A stretch of DNA of 44,161 nucleotides from Neolewinella persica DSM 23188 (lineage in GTDB: Bacteria; Bacteroidota; Bacteroidia; Chitinophagales; Saprospiraceae): contig NZ_KB890453.1 in assembly GCF_000373105.1 (NCBI RefSeq), positions 1 to 44,161 on the forward strand. Reading direction: 5' to 3'. This document shows positions 36,176-43,432 of this stretch, one piece after another. The translations under genes were made by a program, and so were the position numbers. Numbering within the stretch: position 1 is the first letter of the stretch; the number at the start of each line of letters is the position of its first letter. The notes beneath the pieces were generated by a model, which was given only the letters and a program-made list of their open reading frames with translations, was not told the origin of the DNA and did no database searches.

Positions 36176-36252
36176 ATGGTCTATTGGTCATATTGGTCTA
36201 TTGGTTCTTTAGCACCAATAGACCAAATAATACCAAAGAACCAATAGACCAA
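36176..36252. repeat. 8-bp-word inverted repeat before the LYS1-like gene
   Basis: A perfect 18-bp inverted repeat pairs 36193-36210 with 36235-36252 around a 24-nt loop that itself holds another copy of the ACCAATAGACCAA word. The words are GGTCTATT and GGTTCTTT. It ends 10 bp before the start codon, so it would occupy the 5' UTR. Confidence 0.75.
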
Positions 36253-36262
36253 CTAACCAATC

Positions 36263-37471
36263 ATGACCATGTATCCATCCATTGCCGTTCTCAGAGAAGA
36301 GAAAACGCCCCCTGATAGCCGGGTTCCGCTAACGCCGCCACAAGTCGCTGAACTGAGAAGCCGGGGCATCGACATCGTCGTACAACCAAGTGATTGTCGT
36401 GCGTTCAAAGATCAGGAATACACCGAATTGGGGGTTCCTCTGGTTGAGGATATTACCGACCGCGACCTGCTGATCGGCGTGAAAGAAGTGCCGGTCGATA
36501 AACTGATCGACGGTAAAACCTACTGCTTTTTTGCCCACGTAGCCAAAGAGCAGCCTTATAACCAAAAACTGATGCGGGCTTTTCTGGACAAGGGCATTAC
36601 CCACATCGATTATGAATACCTGACTGGCGACCACGGACGGCGGCTGATCGCTTTCGGATATTGGGCCGGAATGGTCGGTGCGCACAACGCTGTATGGACC
36701 TACGCCCAGAGAACGGGCGCTTTTGAATTACCCCGCCTGCAGGATCTTTACGACTACGCTGCGGCCAAAGAAGTTTACGCCAAACTCGATCTCCCACCAC
36801 TGCGCATCGTGCTTACGGGCACCGGCCGGGTAGGGCAGGGCGCAGCGCAGGTATTGCACGACATGGGCTTTGACCGGCTGGGACCTAAAGACTACCTGTC
36901 CGGCATGGGCAAATCGGTATTCACGCAGCTCCACGTAAAAAACTACGCCCGACACGCGGAAGGGAAACCCTTCGACAAGGATCATTTTTATGCCCACGGA
37001 GAGGAGTACGAATCGGCCTTTGCGCCCTACATGAAATCTTCCGATATTTTTATCAACGGCATTTTCTGGGACGGTAAAGCCCCCGCTTTCTTTACGGCCG
37101 AGGAGATGACCGCTCCGGATTTCAACATCGAGGTCATCGGAGACGTCACCTGCGATATTGCTCCGGCGGCCAGCGTGCCTTCCACCCTCTTTGCCAGCAC
37201 CATCGCCGATCCGGTTTTCGGTTACGACCCTGTCTCCGGAAAAGCAGTGGCTGCCCATGCCCCTGGCACCATCGACGTGATGTCGATCGATAACCTCCCC
37301 AGTGAGCTGCCGCGGGACGCGAGTACCGCCTTCGGCGCTATTTTCGTTGAGAAGATTTTGCCAGAATTTGCTAAACCTAAGTCCGCCATTCTGCGGCGGG
37401 CCAGCGTGACGGTGAAGGGGGAACTTGGGCCTCACTTTGGGTACCTGAGCAACTACGCAAAAAACAGCTGA
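36263..37471 (+). CDS. AlaDH/PNT-type NAD(P)-dependent dehydrogenase, LYS1-like
   Basis: 402 residues. The N-terminal half begins IAVLREEKTPPDSRVPLTPPQVAEL, the AlaDH/PNT N-terminal pattern, with HVAKEQPYN and the YLTGDHGRRLIAFGYWAGMVGAH segment seen in yeast-type saccharopine dehydrogenases (NAD, lysine-forming). The NAD-binding motif GTGRVGQGAAQVL is near residue 188. Some Bacteroidota have such single-domain enzymes annotated simply as NAD(P)-dependent oxidoreductases. Lysine or alanine metabolism is possible, but no lysine-pathway gene is adjacent. An in-frame ATG two codons in (36269) is an alternative start. The leader contains an inverted repeat. Confidence 0.8.
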   Translation: MTMYPSIAVLREEKTPPDSRVPLTPPQVAELRSRGIDIVVQPSDCRAFKDQEYTELGVPLVEDITDRDLLIGVKEVPVDKLIDGKTYCFFAHVAKEQPYNQKLMRAFLDKGITHIDYEYLTGDHGRRLIAFGYWAGMVGAHNAVWTYAQRTGAFELPRLQDLYDYAAAKEVYAKLDLPPLRIVLTGTGRVGQGAAQVLHDMGFDRLGPKDYLSGMGKSVFTQLHVKNYARHAEGKPFDKDHFYAHGEEYESAFAPYMKSSDIFINGIFWDGKAPAFFTAEEMTAPDFNIEVIGDVTCDIAPAASVPSTLFASTIADPVFGYDPVSGKAVAAHAPGTIDVMSIDNLPSELPRDASTAFGAIFVEKILPEFAKPKSAILRRASVTVKGELGPHFGYLSNYAKNS

Positions 37472-37506
37472 GGGTAATCACTTACCCTCAGCTACTGAAT
37501 CATTTA

Positions 37507-38646
37507 CTAGGTAATTGGTGCATTACTACTCCACAATAAAGCGCCCGTACCGGAATTGAAAACCTGTAATCGACCATCATTACTTACTACTGCAAAATTG
37601 CCCGGTACACCTCTGCTAAATGCTGTCCAGAACCTTTCGGGACTACTGGCACTACTTCTCACGGAAAGATCTCCCTCTTTTGACATGAACAACGCAAGCC
37701 CAAGTCCTTGTTTACCATAGACTTTGCTTGTCCAAATTACATTTTTTTCCCAACGACCATGATCTTCGGTGGTGGAAAGTATGGTGTTCCCGTTCTCACC
37801 CTGGTAGAGCCAATACTTCCCATTCGAACTCACCATTTTCTCATTTATTTTTAGTGATTCACCTGGCAATAATACCCATCCTTTATCAACCATGTCAGGA
37901 GCACCAGTTCCAACATCCGGAAGTTTACATGCATTTACGGCATTGAGGACGGCCACTCCCAAGGCCCCAATACTGACAATCAGCATAGCTACCTGCAAGA
38001 TAATGGCGACACCATCAGTGGCGATTAGTAATACAACCTGGAGTACGATGGTGAGTCCTAGTATCAACCAGTCATACCAATGCATGGTATTACGTATTTC
38101 TTTGAAAATAGCCTTGAGGCCAAATGTCCGCGTAAATGTTACGAATATGGCGTAGTAGGCTTTCGCCTTTGCCGCTGCATCGACGGCTCTTTCTACATTA
38201 TGCACCAGGCTCCTGAAGACCGCTAAGGATCGCCTGATCAGCGGGGCAGTTTCGGTTACGAGCTTAGCAGCAGAACGCTCAGCTATTGCGCCTGGCAGGC
38301 CGATAGCTTGTATCACCAACATAACGGAATCGACGACCACCATTGTGATCGCGACGCCACAATCCAATGAGTCCCGTGGTGCAGTTGACCTTGTATTATT
38401 ATGTTTTGAGTCATGGGCGGTAATTGTCCTAGTTATCTCTTGTATGGTATCTGCTCGTGATACAGGACCAATGCCCAAGTTAAGATTAAGGTTCCGCTTC
38501 TTACTGACGACATTATGAACATCTGTCTGCACCTGTTCGAAGTTGACTTGTTGTTGCTGCTCTGGCGTAAGCTCGAGGAAGAATTGGTCGTAGGCGACCC
38601 GAAGTTGAGGGGTCGTTTGCGCTAAGGTAGCCTGTCTGATAAGCAT
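37507..38646 (-). CDS. Hydrophobic-hairpin protein with C-terminal B-lectin domain
   Basis: 379 residues. There is no signal peptide. The N-terminal 100 residues are soluble and Gln/Asn/Thr-rich. A hydrophobic helix (about 103-130), an amphipathic Ala/Lys/Arg-rich region (135-200) and a long hydrophobic hairpin (about 207-255) follow. Residues 265-379 look like a bulb-type lectin domain: WVLLPGESLKINEKMVSSNGKYWLYQGENGN, then ALFMSKEGDLSVRSS, then FAVVSNDGRLQVFNS with LLWSSNAP. The mannose-site QxDxNxVxY is only partly kept. The overall plan recalls pore-forming or bacteriocin-like lectins, but I recognise no named family. It is more AT-rich than its neighbours. Confidence 0.65.
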   Translation of the reverse strand: MLIRQATLAQTTPQLRVAYDQFFLELTPEQQQQVNFEQVQTDVHNVVSKKRNLNLNLGIGPVSRADTIQEITRTITAHDSKHNNTRSTAPRDSLDCGVAITMVVVDSVMLVIQAIGLPGAIAERSAAKLVTETAPLIRRSLAVFRSLVHNVERAVDAAAKAKAYYAIFVTFTRTFGLKAIFKEIRNTMHWYDWLILGLTIVLQVVLLIATDGVAIILQVAMLIVSIGALGVAVLNAVNACKLPDVGTGAPDMVDKGWVLLPGESLKINEKMVSSNGKYWLYQGENGNTILSTTEDHGRWEKNVIWTSKVYGKQGLGLALFMSKEGDLSVRSSASSPERFWTAFSRGVPGNFAVVSNDGRLQVFNSGTGALLWSSNAPIT

Positions 38647-38826
38647 GGTGTCCTATTGTGTTGATGAAGGAATGGGTGAATATTCAGCCATCAGTTAGTG
38701 CTACACAAGCTGCCGCCAGTTAAACAGGGGATAGTACCTACAGGAACAGGTAGTTTAATTTTAATAACTCAGGTTCAATAGATACTTGTGGCCGTTTTTT
38801 GTTGGAGTAGGGTTGAAAAGCCAACT

Positions 38827-39990
38827 TTATTCCGGCATGGATCGAATACCGATAGCTTTGAGCACCTTAGTATGCGAATACTCATCACAATGCCCCTTCA
38901 TCGCCTCGAATTCAATAACGGCATCTGACGTCGGGTTAGTCGTTTTCTTGAGAAAAGCGTCAAAATCCCGCATAGCGTTATTGAGATAATAATTATCCAT
39001 GTCCCCCATCCAAACGTAGATTTTGCCCTGAACTTTTGGTCCAAGCTCCTCCCAATCGGCAGAAACCATCTTTAGTAAATCGTACTTTTCCCATTGTTTG
39101 GCAACGGTATGGTCGATGACGCCCGTAGTTGGATGGAACACCGGAACTGGAAGCCCGTCCTCGCCTCTGGGACTGTACAGTGCATTCCAGGATCCCCACT
39201 GCGAGCCGGAATCTACGTAGGTGCCCGAAGCGCCTTCCTTATTTTCATCGCTTACTTCCTTTTTAATGGAGAAAGCCGGTTCTCCGTATATGTCGCGCTT
39301 ACTGGGGCGTTCATAGCCGTGCTTGTTAGTGAAGGCGTTTTCGTCCTCGTATATATCGATCAGCTGCATGCGATGAAAACTGACGGGGTCGGGGCTGTAG
39401 GAATAGCAACCGCTGAAGTCCTCCGGGTAGATGAGTTGCAGGGCCAGGGAAACCCAGCCACCGGTGGAGCAGCCGTCAGTGAAGCGTCCGGAGATACCCT
39501 GAGTCCGATATTTTGCGTCGATGGCCGGGATGATTTCTTTAATCAACGCGTCACCGTAGGGGCCGCTGTTGTCTGAGTTTAGTTGGTAAGGATCACCGTA
39601 GGGGCCTTGTCCGTTCAGAAAAACGGTGATGACCTGTGGAGCAGTTTTAGAGCTCCACCAGCTGTTGAATTCTTTGTCGCTTAACAACCGGTTAACCCTG
39701 GTATAGCGGCCGCCGTAACCGGCAATATTGTACCGGACGGGGTATTGTTTTTTCTTGTCTTTAGCGTAACCTGAAGGAAGTAATACCGCCGCATTAACGA
39801 CGGTTGGCTTGTTATTAAAAGCAGTTAGCACCGGACTTTCGTAGGAGAACTCTTCCAGGAGCTCGTGCTCAATAAGGGGCCTTTGGACCGGAGCTGCCTC
39901 GTCAGTTTGCGTATTGGAGGTGTTTTGGGCGCGGACGCAGGTGCAAAGGAGGACTAGGAGCGCAAGGAGGGGTAAGCGGGAGGCTTTCAT
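38827..39990 (-). CDS. Secreted esterase, alpha/beta hydrolase (EstD/Fes type)
   Basis: 387 residues. The signal peptide is MKASRLPLLALLVLLCTC, with cleavage near VRAQ. The hydrolase domain has YPVRYNIAGYGGRYTR, the nucleophile elbow GCSTGGWVSL (Ser near 178), and a candidate catalytic His in MKGHCDEYSH near the C-terminus. It is larger than the esterase at 21553 and not close to it in sequence. The family acts on esters of sugars, ferulate or siderophores, and the substrate is unknown. The last part of the signal peptide is encoded by a family A repeat. Confidence 0.85.
   Translation of the reverse strand: MKASRLPLLALLVLLCTCVRAQNTSNTQTDEAAPVQRPLIEHELLEEFSYESPVLTAFNNKPTVVNAAVLLPSGYAKDKKKQYPVRYNIAGYGGRYTRVNRLLSDKEFNSWWSSKTAPQVITVFLNGQGPYGDPYQLNSDNSGPYGDALIKEIIPAIDAKYRTQGISGRFTDGCSTGGWVSLALQLIYPEDFSGCYSYSPDPVSFHRMQLIDIYEDENAFTNKHGYERPSKRDIYGEPAFSIKKEVSDENKEGASGTYVDSGSQWGSWNALYSPRGEDGLPVPVFHPTTGVIDHTVAKQWEKYDLLKMVSADWEELGPKVQGKIYVWMGDMDNYYLNNAMRDFDAFLKKTTNPTSDAVIEFEAMKGHCDEYSHTKVLKAIGIRSMPE
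39927..39952 (+). repeat. Family A dispersed repeat, copy 11 (inside esterase signal peptide)
   Basis: GGGCGCGGACGCAGGTGCA plus AAGGAGG. The gene reads it antisense as Leu-Cys-Thr-Cys-Val-Arg-Ala-Gln, the end of the signal peptide. Confidence 0.75.
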
Positions 39991-40125
39991 TGGTAAATCG
40001 ATTTTGGAAACAATGCTAAATTTAACACGCTTCCGGGAACTTGGAGACAGAAACTGGAGGCCAGGAGCTGATGGCCGGTACGTGGCTCCGAATTATCCCC
40101 GCCAAAAACTTGGCAACTAACCATA

Positions 40126-40162
40126 GGTTGCGTACGTTAGAGCGGCAACCAACGTACCAACC
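40126..40162 (+). promoter_or_regulatory. Leader hairpin touching the yqgE start codon
   Basis: GGTTG-C-GTACGTT (40126-40138) pairs with AACGTAC-CAACC (40151-40162), a 12-bp stem with one bulge, ending at the base before ATG 40163. GGTTGC can also pair with GCAACC at 40145-40150, and GCAAC at 40113-40117 with GTTGC at 40127-40131. Alternative folds are therefore possible. Confidence 0.4.
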
Positions 40163-40717
40163 ATGAAAAAGCAGATAAAAACGGGGATGATCCTGCTGGC
40201 TGAACCCTTCATGCTGGATCCGAATTTTAAGCGTGCCGCCGTGCTCCTGGTTGATCATGGTGAAGATGGCAGCATCGGATTCGTTCTCAATCGGGAAAGC
40301 GATGTACGGGTGGACGAGCTGGTCGACGAATTCCCTGAGTTTGACGCACCGGTCTTCGTCGGCGGCCCGGTGGGCCGCGATACCGTCCATTACTTACACC
40401 GAAAAGGAGACCTGCTGGAAGGAAGCGATGAGGTCGTCTCCGGGGTATATTGGGGTGGAGACTATGAAAAATTGAAGTTCCTCATTCGGCAGGGACTGAT
40501 ACTGCCCCACGATATTCGTTTTTTTGTCGGCTACAGCGGCTGGTCAGAGAACCAGTTGGACGAAGAACTGGTGAACGGCAGTTGGGTGACCGCCCGCATG
40601 GATGCCAACTACCTCTTTCAATCTTCTCCCGACGTTTTGTGGAGCAAGGTCATGGATAATAAAGGCAATGCCTTTTCTGTGATTGCGGATATGGACGAAG
40701 AGGCTAAGTATAATTAG
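40163..40717 (+). CDS. YqgE/AlgH-family protein
   Basis: 184 residues of the conserved YqgE/AlgH family: GMILLAEPFMLDPNFKRAAVLLVDH, SIGFVLNRESD, VFVGGPVGRDTVHYLH, and the closing FFVGYSGWSENQLDEEL. The family is a small cytoplasmic protein of unsettled function, once tied to alginate regulation. No alginate gene is near. The stop TAG is the first triplet of a TAGTCTTT repeat arm. The gene is convergent with a saccharopine-dehydrogenase-fold gene across a 454-bp repeat region. Confidence 0.93.
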   Translation: MKKQIKTGMILLAEPFMLDPNFKRAAVLLVDHGEDGSIGFVLNRESDVRVDELVDEFPEFDAPVFVGGPVGRDTVHYLHRKGDLLEGSDEVVSGVYWGGDYEKLKFLIRQGLILPHDIRFFVGYSGWSENQLDEELVNGSWVTARMDANYLFQSSPDVLWSKVMDNKGNAFSVIADMDEEAKYN

Positions 40718-41003
40718 TCTTTTGACGCGAATCAAGCGCTAAAATAAGTACTTATCTGTTGAAACAGTCGCGTCAGCAATCAAATGATGAATAATTGACC
40801 GCCGCAGGCAGCAGCGAAGCTAATGGCTACCGCAAGTACCGTTCACTGCGCTACGCTTGCTCACCATGGCGAACAAAGCGTAGCGAGGTGAGTGGTTAGT
40901 GCGGTAGCGTATTCTCTTATTCAATTATTCTCTCCCTAAATTATTAGCTGAATCCCAGGCTAGTTGTAAAGTAAAAAGACTCACTTTAGCGCTTGATTCG
41001 CGT
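40715..41003. repeat. Nested inverted-repeat element after yqgE
   Basis: Four concentric perfect stems: 40725-40743 with 40985-41003 (19 bp), 40789-40798 with 40921-40930 (10 bp), 40826-40834 with 40900-40908 (9 bp), and 40849-40858 with 40876-40885 (10 bp). The inner 80 nt match the core of the susC-susD palindrome. The 40715 end includes the yqgE stop codon. Confidence 0.82.
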
Positions 41004-41005
41004 TT

Positions 41006-41174
41006 GTAGTCTTTTGGTCTAGTAGTGCTACCGCATAGGTATTGAGTTAGCCCACCAGACAACCTTAGTGTAGCCCTTAATGTCCTACTGCCTTAACGGT
41101 TCTAATCTACGAGCGAAGCGAGCTCCCCTATGCGGGAGCCTAAAAGACCACAAGACTACTGAACTACAAGACTA
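41006..41174. repeat. Inverted-repeat element with B and C core between convergent genes
   Basis: The arms 41006-41039 and 41127-41159 are imperfect inverted repeats of D words ending CCGCATAGG / CCTATGCGGG. Between them lie a family B tract (41063-41101) and a CGAGCGAAGCGAGC unit (41110-41123). Beyond the right arm the words continue to the stop codon (TAG on minus, 41172-41174) of the next gene. Confidence 0.78.
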
Positions 41175-42227
41175 AACCACCTCCCGAACTACCCCCGGCA
41201 CCTCCATCACCAAATCCGGACCATACATCCCCGCAGGTGTTTGGTAACCAGCTTCAAACTCCCCGTTAAGAACTTTCCGGGTAATGAGTAAGGATGTTAT
41301 AGCCGTTAGGGTATACCCCTCAGGCGTCCGCAGGCGGGCACGTACTATTTCACCGTGGGCGTTGCTTGCTTCGCCATAGATGTAAGCTTCTCCCTTGGTG
41401 CGCTGCTCGTCCGTAGGCCCGGCGGGGCGGGCGGCGACTTTGCGACGAAGGAATGATTTGACCATCGGCAGGCGCAGAATCGGGCCCAGGTACCGGCTGG
41501 CTTTCATGAACATAATCTGAGCGGGAGGTGTGGAAAAGTAAGTCTCGATGTCTGGTATACCAGTGGTGTGGTAAGCTGTGAAAACGTCACCCCACGGAAT
41601 GGTTACTGCTGTCCGTTCCTTGCCAGCAACGAAGGGGAAGTCCCGGACTTTGTAAGCTGGCCTCACCGGCACGATTTTGCCGTTTTTACGCACGGCTCCC
41701 GGCTCTCCCAGGCCTTCAACCATCGTCATTGCAGTACCGTGGCTAACGCCGCCGCCTTTCCAGGCAAAGGCCAGGGTAAGATGGTCTGAAGAGGGAAGTA
41801 GTTGTTTGAGGTAGGCGGCCATGCAGTCGGTCGGGACCACATCGAAGCCAACCCCTGGCATAAGCATAACGCCTTTGGCCTTCGCTGCTGCATGGAGAGA
41901 CTGGGCTGCAGCGAAAGCTGCGATTTCTCCGGTAATGTCCAGGTAGTGTACACCCGTTGCCAGGCAGGCCTGATGCATTGGTCCTGAAGTATGTATGAAC
42001 GGCCCTGCAGCGTGTAAGACTACCTTGAACTGGCTGACAATTTCCGTCAACGATACTTTATCTTCCAGGCTCACAGCCCGAAAGGGGAACCCAAATTCTT
42101 CCGCCATCGCCCGCAGCTTCTTTTCATTGCGACCGCTCAGCGTGGGGCGTAGTCCGTAATCCGCAGCCATGCGGGTGATCAATCGGCCGGTATACCCATA
42201 GGCACCGTAGAGCAGGAATCCGTTCAT
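41172..42227 (-). CDS. Saccharopine-dehydrogenase-fold NADP-binding protein (trans-enoyl-reductase-like)
   Basis: 351 residues. The N-terminal Rossmann motif LLYGAYGYTGRLITRMA is followed by LSGRNEKKLRAMA, as in the saccharopine dehydrogenase-like family that includes trans-acting enoyl reductases. The middle has VVLHAAGPFIHTSGP, then GVHYLDITGEI and MLMPGVGFDVVPTDCMAAYL, all family marks. No lysine-pathway role is implied. Members act on diverse carbonyl or enoyl substrates. The next upstream gene (42279) is on the same strand 51 bp away. The stop codon is in a TAGTCTTG word. Confidence 0.87.
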   Translation of the reverse strand: MNGFLLYGAYGYTGRLITRMAADYGLRPTLSGRNEKKLRAMAEEFGFPFRAVSLEDKVSLTEIVSQFKVVLHAAGPFIHTSGPMHQACLATGVHYLDITGEIAAFAAAQSLHAAAKAKGVMLMPGVGFDVVPTDCMAAYLKQLLPSSDHLTLAFAWKGGGVSHGTAMTMVEGLGEPGAVRKNGKIVPVRPAYKVRDFPFVAGKERTAVTIPWGDVFTAYHTTGIPDIETYFSTPPAQIMFMKASRYLGPILRLPMVKSFLRRKVAARPAGPTDEQRTKGEAYIYGEASNAHGEIVRARLRTPEGYTLTAITSLLITRKVLNGEFEAGYQTPAGMYGPDLVMEVPGVVREVV

Positions 42228-42278
42228 GCTGCAGGATAAGTAGAATTAATGAAATGGTTTTGAAGAATTGCTTCAGCC

Positions 42279-42740
42279 CTACCGCCGCCGTTTCTTATTT
42301 CGCAATTTCGGACGGCTCCATTCTTCTTTTTGTGCAAACTCCACGATTTGCTTCATGAAAGCAACCATGCTTAAAAAAACCAGGTATCCTAAAGTTACCA
42401 CGAAGAATATCCATTTGTAGGAACCCGCTTCTCCGATCGAAAGACCGCTAAAGCCCCAGGCCAGCAATCCGGAACCGATAGCTAGCCCGGCAAAGGAGTA
42501 AATGCTCCGCCCCCAGTACTTCATCAAATCTTTGGAGGTCGCACTCATGATGGCGTTAAAGAGGGCAAAAAGTAAAAGGAAACTTGCGGCACAGAGCCAC
42601 GGCCAACGGTTAGAGACCAGCTCTTCGGTACCAGAAGATACGAGCGCGCCCAACAAAATGGCAATGAACACGGCAACTAACGATCCTGCAGCTTGATACA
42701 CCGGATCGATTTCCTTCTCGAAGATTGATGTGTTTTCCAT
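42279..42740 (-). CDS. Four-TM membrane protein, unknown function
   Basis: 153 residues with hydrophobic segments at about 15-36, 46-66, 75-101 and 106-128, a cytoplasmic charged tail and a very basic end (RPKLRNKKRRR). It has an unusually good AGGAGG-like site (GTTAGGAGGACAAAAG) about 14 bases before ATG, rare in this window. It may be co-transcribed with the saccharopine-dehydrogenase-fold gene. The function is unknown. Confidence 0.7.
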   Translation of the reverse strand: MENTSIFEKEIDPVYQAAGSLVAVFIAILLGALVSSGTEELVSNRWPWLCAASFLLLFALFNAIMSATSKDLMKYWGRSIYSFAGLAIGSGLLAWGFSGLSIGEAGSYKWIFFVVTLGYLVFLSMVAFMKQIVEFAQKEEWSRPKLRNKKRRR

Positions 42741-42811
42741 CGGTTCTTACTTTTGTCCTCCTAACGCGACAACCACGTTATTGTTACGAATAAGAACTGA
42801 TTGTTTTAGCT

Positions 42812-43432
42812 ATGTCTCCACTCCTGACAAGTACTGCCTACTTTCCTCCTGCTCATTGGTTTGTCTTAGCCAGCGAATGCGGTGCCTGGTACACCGAGGC
42901 CCACGAAAATTACCAGAAGGGAGGCTGGCGTAATCGCTGCCGCATCGCCGGACCCAATGGCGTACAATTATTGTCTATCCCACTGGAGAAGGGGAAACAC
43001 CAGAAAAAGCCCATTCAGGAAGTTAGGATCAGCTACCGTAATGAATGGTGGCGGGAACACGAGCAGGCCATCAAAACAGCTTACGGTCGTTCCCCTTTCT
43101 TTGAGTACTATGCCGAGGAACTATTTGACGTTGCTCGATCCCGGCCGGCGACCCTCTGGGACTTAAATCAGGAGCTGACGGAAGTGGTACTTAGGTTGGT
43201 ACACTGGGACGTGCCCCGGTTGGAAACGGAGACTTTTATCTCGGGAGAAACTCCGGGTTTTAACCGGGTTAAGCAGCCGGCAGCTAGCCTGACACCTTAT
43301 CCCCAGGTCTTTACGGATCGCCATGGTTTCTTACCTGGCTTGTCCGTGCTGGATGCCTTATTCTGCTTAGGTCCGCAATTGGTTACAAGCCAAATTGCTC
43401 CCCAAAATCCGCCACCTGGAAACCCTGCCTGA
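42812..43432 (+). CDS. WbqC-family protein
   Basis: 206 residues. The match to the WbqC-like family is clear: TAYFPPAHWFVLASEC near the start, ENYQKGGWRNRCRIAGPNGVQLLSIPL, and RISYRNEWWREHEQAIKTAYGRSPFFEYY. The family occurs in O-antigen and sugar loci and its chemistry is unproven. No polysaccharide locus is seen next to it. Its last 50 bp overlap the 3' end of the convergent MBL-fold gene. Confidence 0.88.
   Translation: MSPLLTSTAYFPPAHWFVLASECGAWYTEAHENYQKGGWRNRCRIAGPNGVQLLSIPLEKGKHQKKPIQEVRISYRNEWWREHEQAIKTAYGRSPFFEYYAEELFDVARSRPATLWDLNQELTEVVLRLVHWDVPRLETETFISGETPGFNRVKQPAASLTPYPQVFTDRHGFLPGLSVLDALFCLGPQLVTSQIAPQNPPPGNPA

Noticed and set aside
15754..41159. CRISPR array
   Set aside because: The repeated units are 8-9 bp degenerate words or scattered 20-100 bp modules. 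There are no regular repeat-spacer units and no cas genes.
36263..42227. A lysine-saccharopine pathway formed by the LYS1-like gene and the 41172 gene
   Set aside because: The second protein belongs to the broad NADP-binding saccharopine-dehydrogenase fold with enoyl-reductase-like features. The genes are far apart, on opposite strands and without other pathway members.
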